24,722 bases of DNA from Chloroflexia bacterium (GTDB taxonomy: Bacteria > Chloroflexota > Chloroflexia > Thermomicrobiales > JALYUS01), in contig JAICIL010000020.1 of assembly GCA_025924435.1 (NCBI GenBank), forward strand, positions 1 to 24,722. The letters are read 5' to 3'. This document shows, piece after piece, positions 22,299 to 24,722 of this stretch. The notes beneath the pieces are model-generated. The model searched no databases and was not told where the DNA came from. It was given only the letters and a program-made list of their open reading frames with translations. Positions within the stretch are counted from its first letter, which is position 1. Every line of letters starts with the position of its first letter. The position numbers and the translations under genes were made by a program.

Positions 22299-23194
22299 CG
22301 ACGACGACGCCCCCGACCGCGACCGCGCTCTCCGGTGCGACGCCGACCGCGATCACGCATCGAAATACCCGGCGCTACTTCATGCGGCGGCTGCTGCACT
22401 ACCGGCCCGGATTCATCTCGCTGCTCGTCCTCGTCCTGCTCTACCTGCTCGCGTTCGTCGGCCCGCTCCTCTACCGGACATCGCCGAACGAGATTGACCT
22501 GCTGAACATCCTCGGCCATCCGACCGCCCAGCATCTGCTCGGCACGGACGACAACGGGCGCGACATCCTCGCCCGCCTCCTCTATGGTGGGCGCGTCTCG
22601 CTCATCGTCGGCCTGATCGCGGTGGTCATCGCGGACACGGTCGGCGTCGTCTTCGGCGCCTTCGCCGGGTACTTCGGCAAGGTGACCGATTCGGTCCTGA
22701 TGCGGATCACGGACGCGCTCCTGGCGATCCCCAGTTTCTTCCTGCTGCTCGTCGTGCTCTCGCTCTTCGGGCCGAGCCTCGCGAAACTGGAGATCGCCAT
22801 CGGCCTGACGAGCTGGATGACGATTGCCCGGCTCGTGCGCGGCGAGTTCCTGCGGTACAAGGAGGCGGAGTTCGTGCAGGCGGCGAAGGCGATGGGCGCA
22901 TCCGACCTGCGCGTCATTTTCCGCCACATCATGCCGCAGGCGGTCTCGCCAGTCATCGTCGCCAGCAGCGTGCTCGTGGGCGGCGTGATTATAGCCGAGT
23001 CCGCGTTGAGTTACCTCGGGCTTGGCGTGCAGCCGCCGCAGGCGAGTTGGGGGAATATGCTAACCGGCGCGCAGAACTTCGTCTTCACGGAACCCGCGCT
23101 TGCCATCTACCCCGGCCTGCTGATCGTCGTCACCGTCGCCGCCTTCAATTACTTCGGCGAGGGGCTGCGCACCGCCTTCAATGTGGCGGAGTGA
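22295..23194 (+). CDS. ABC transporter permease, DppC-like (second transporter)
   Basis: This 299-residue inner-membrane subunit completes the membrane pair of the second transporter. It has a cytoplasmic, Thr-rich N-terminus, a first helix at about residues 42-62, the DppC motif HLLGTDDNGRDILARLLYGG and five later helices. The EAA-type loop reads FVQAAKAMGASDLRVIFRHI. The C-terminal end is the usual NYFGEGLRTAF. ATG 22295 overlaps the upstream stop. No ATPase gene follows; a peptidase-like gene begins 80 bases later. Confidence 0.92.
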   Translation: MTTTTPPTATALSGATPTAITHRNTRRYFMRRLLHYRPGFISLLVLVLLYLLAFVGPLLYRTSPNEIDLLNILGHPTAQHLLGTDDNGRDILARLLYGGRVSLIVGLIAVVIADTVGVVFGAFAGYFGKVTDSVLMRITDALLAIPSFFLLLVVLSLFGPSLAKLEIAIGLTSWMTIARLVRGEFLRYKEAEFVQAAKAMGASDLRVIFRHIMPQAVSPVIVASSVLVGGVIIAESALSYLGLGVQPPQASWGNMLTGAQNFVFTEPALAIYPGLLIVVTVAAFNYFGEGLRTAFNVAE

Positions 23195-23274
23195 GCGCGG
23201 GCGCCGTCGTGAACGGTGCGCGCCGACCGGCCGACCGAAGGAAACCCGAAAGAGCGAGAGAAAGAGGGAGCGCG

Positions 23275-24722
23275 ATGAGTAGCACCGATACGCGCGAGCG
23301 CGCGCTGGTGGAGGCGGTCTCGCTGGAGAACCTGACGCGCGACAACGCGGAGATCGCCAAGGGCGTGCGCCTCTCCGGCAGCGCCGCCGAGGCCGACGCC
23401 TTCGCCTATCTCGCCGACCGCTGCCGCGCCTTCGGCATGGCGGTCGAGCGGTACACCGTGGACGCCTACGTCAGCCTGCCGGGCGCGGCGACATTGCGCG
23501 TCGTCTCTCCCGAGGCACGGGCGATCGCGTGCATCACGCACTCGTTTTCCGCCGCGACGGGGGCGGGGGGCTTGACCGGCCCGCTGGTGTACGTCGGCAA
23601 GGGGACCGCGGCGGCGGACTACGCGGGTAAGGCGGTGCGCGGCGCGGTCGTCATGGCCGATGGCTTGGCGGGACCCGCCTCCGCGCTCGCGGCGGATCGC
23701 GCGGGAGCGGCGGGGATGATCTGCGTCAACCCCGCCGGGCTGCACGAGATGATCATCTCCCCCGTCTGGGGCACCCCGACGCCGGAGACCGCCCCCTCCC
23801 TGCCCCGACTCGCCGCCGTCTCGGTGCGCACGCAGGAGGGCGACGCGCTCAAGGCGCTCGCGGCGCGCGGCCCGGTGACGGTGCGCCTGCAAACCGAAGT
23901 CGAGACGGGCTGGCGACCGATCCCGACGCTGACCGCCGAGATTGGCGGGGCGGAGGACCGCTTCGTCCTGCTCAGCGGCCACGTGGATTCGTGGCACTAC
24001 GGGGCGATGGACAACGCGAGCGCGAACGCGACGATGCTGGAAGTCGGGCGGATCGTGGGCGAGCGCCGGGGGGAACTGCGGCGGGGTCTGCGACTCGCCT
24101 TCTGGTCCGGTCACTCGCACGCGCGGTACGGGGCGTCGGCGTGGTACGCGGACGCGTTCTTCGCGGACCTGTACGACCGCTGCGTCTGCCACGTCAACGC
24201 CGAGTCCACGGGGGGGAGGGGGGCGACGGATGTCTCGTCGCCGGGGAACATGGCCGAGACGTGGCGGTTCGCGGCGGGGCCGATCCGCGACGTGACGGGG
24301 CAGGAACTGACCTATCGTCGGTTGGCGCGCAACGGCGACCAGTCGTTCGAGGGGGTCGGCATCCCCTCCGCGCTCGCCGGTCTCTCCTCGCAACCGGAGG
24401 GCGGCCTCGGCTGGTGGTGGCACACGCCGGAGGACACGCTCGACAAGATTGATCCCGCGAACCTCGTGCGCGACACGCAAATCTATCTCCTCACCTGCTG
24501 GCGGCTCTGCACCCTGCCCATCCTCCCCTTCGACTATGCCGAGACGACGAAGGAACTGCGCGACCGCCTCCATCTCCTGCAAGAATCCGCCAATGGTCGC
24601 TTCGACCTCACGCCATTGATGGCCGAAGCGGATGCCCTCCACGCCGACGTCGAACGGTTGAACGCGGCGGTCACGGCAGGCAATGACGCCGACGTTGAAC
24701 GGCTGAACGTGGCGATCATGGC
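23275..24722 (+). CDS. M28-family peptidase-like protein, partial (runs off the window)
   Basis: At least 482 residues, with no stop before the window ends. The protein resembles M28 zinc aminopeptidases of the PSMA/transferrin-receptor type. A PA-like insert lies at about residues 100-180 (GPLVYVGKGTAAADY, VRGAVVMADG). Zinc-site elements kept are H236-V-D238 (SGHVDSW), D246 (AMDNAS), E310 (HVNAEST) at the usual Asp position, and H383 (WWWHTPEDT). The Glu-Glu pair (catalytic base and ligand) is replaced by GHSH at 279-282. A dimerisation-like helical region follows PFDYAETTKELRDRL. ATG 23275 follows GAGGGAG. No signal peptide is seen. It probably processes material imported by the preceding transporter, if it is active. 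Confidence 0.85.
   Translation, partial: MSSTDTRERALVEAVSLENLTRDNAEIAKGVRLSGSAAEADAFAYLADRCRAFGMAVERYTVDAYVSLPGAATLRVVSPEARAIACITHSFSAATGAGGLTGPLVYVGKGTAAADYAGKAVRGAVVMADGLAGPASALAADRAGAAGMICVNPAGLHEMIISPVWGTPTPETAPSLPRLAAVSVRTQEGDALKALAARGPVTVRLQTEVETGWRPIPTLTAEIGGAEDRFVLLSGHVDSWHYGAMDNASANATMLEVGRIVGERRGELRRGLRLAFWSGHSHARYGASAWYADAFFADLYDRCVCHVNAESTGGRGATDVSSPGNMAETWRFAAGPIRDVTGQELTYRRLARNGDQSFEGVGIPSALAGLSSQPEGGLGWWWHTPEDTLDKIDPANLVRDTQIYLLTCWRLCTLPILPFDYAETTKELRDRLHLLQESANGRFDLTPLMAEADALHADVERLNAAVTAGNDADVERLNVAIM

Overview
The window is GC-rich chromosomal DNA with every convincing gene on the + strand. The gene families suggest a Chloroflexota bacterium (Thermomicrobia-like or a related lineage): Tat-exported lipoprotein solute-binding proteins, dipeptide-type ABC operons, a bacterial GPP34 protein, tandem 'amidohydrolase 2' proteins, a stand-alone Rieske protein and an NHL-repeat lipoprotein. 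Short palindromic intergenic repeats also fit. There is no rRNA or other phylogenetic marker here, so the assignment is an inference from gene content.

Layout. (1) 333-4598: an MMPL-family exporter, an ECF sigma factor with an overlapping zinc-finger anti-sigma factor, and a GPP34-family protein. Two sites with identical geometry (xGAAxC, 17 bases, CGTC) lie before the MMPL gene and before the GPP34 gene, suggesting a small envelope-related regulon. (2) 4599-5102: a gene-free stretch with GC-rich hairpins, a terminator-like hairpin and a good sigma-70 promoter. (3) 5103-13184: a sugar-type operon with a Gfo/Idh/MocA dehydrogenase, a UxuA-like TIM-barrel protein, a family 5 substrate-binding lipoprotein broken by a one-base frameshift, two permeases and two ATPases. 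(4) 13263-16239: two adjacent amidohydrolase-2 paralogues, a small Rieske protein and a SelW/Rdx-like protein without its CxxC motif. (5) 16551-19448: a six-bladed NHL-propeller lipoprotein and an FAD aromatic hydroxylase. (6) 19477-24722: a second dipeptide-type transporter (binding protein and two permeases, no ATPase seen) behind a strong promoter, then an M28-family peptidase-like gene that runs off the window and lacks the usual Glu-Glu active-site pair.

How the parts may work together. Region 3 looks like import of an oligosaccharide or glycoside (perhaps a uronide) followed by cytoplasmic dehydrogenase and isomerase/dehydratase steps. Region 4, with the hydroxylase of region 5, resembles aromatic or carboxylate catabolism; its second amidohydrolase has lost the beta-8 Asp, so the two paralogues may be an active and a non-catalytic subunit. 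Region 6 suggests peptide or amide uptake and hydrolysis.

The strongest candidates for something undescribed are the amidohydrolase pair/Rieske/CxxC-less SelW operon, and three unrelated inverted-repeat elements of about 90-110 bp within 4.4 kb, two of which sit inside apparent operons.
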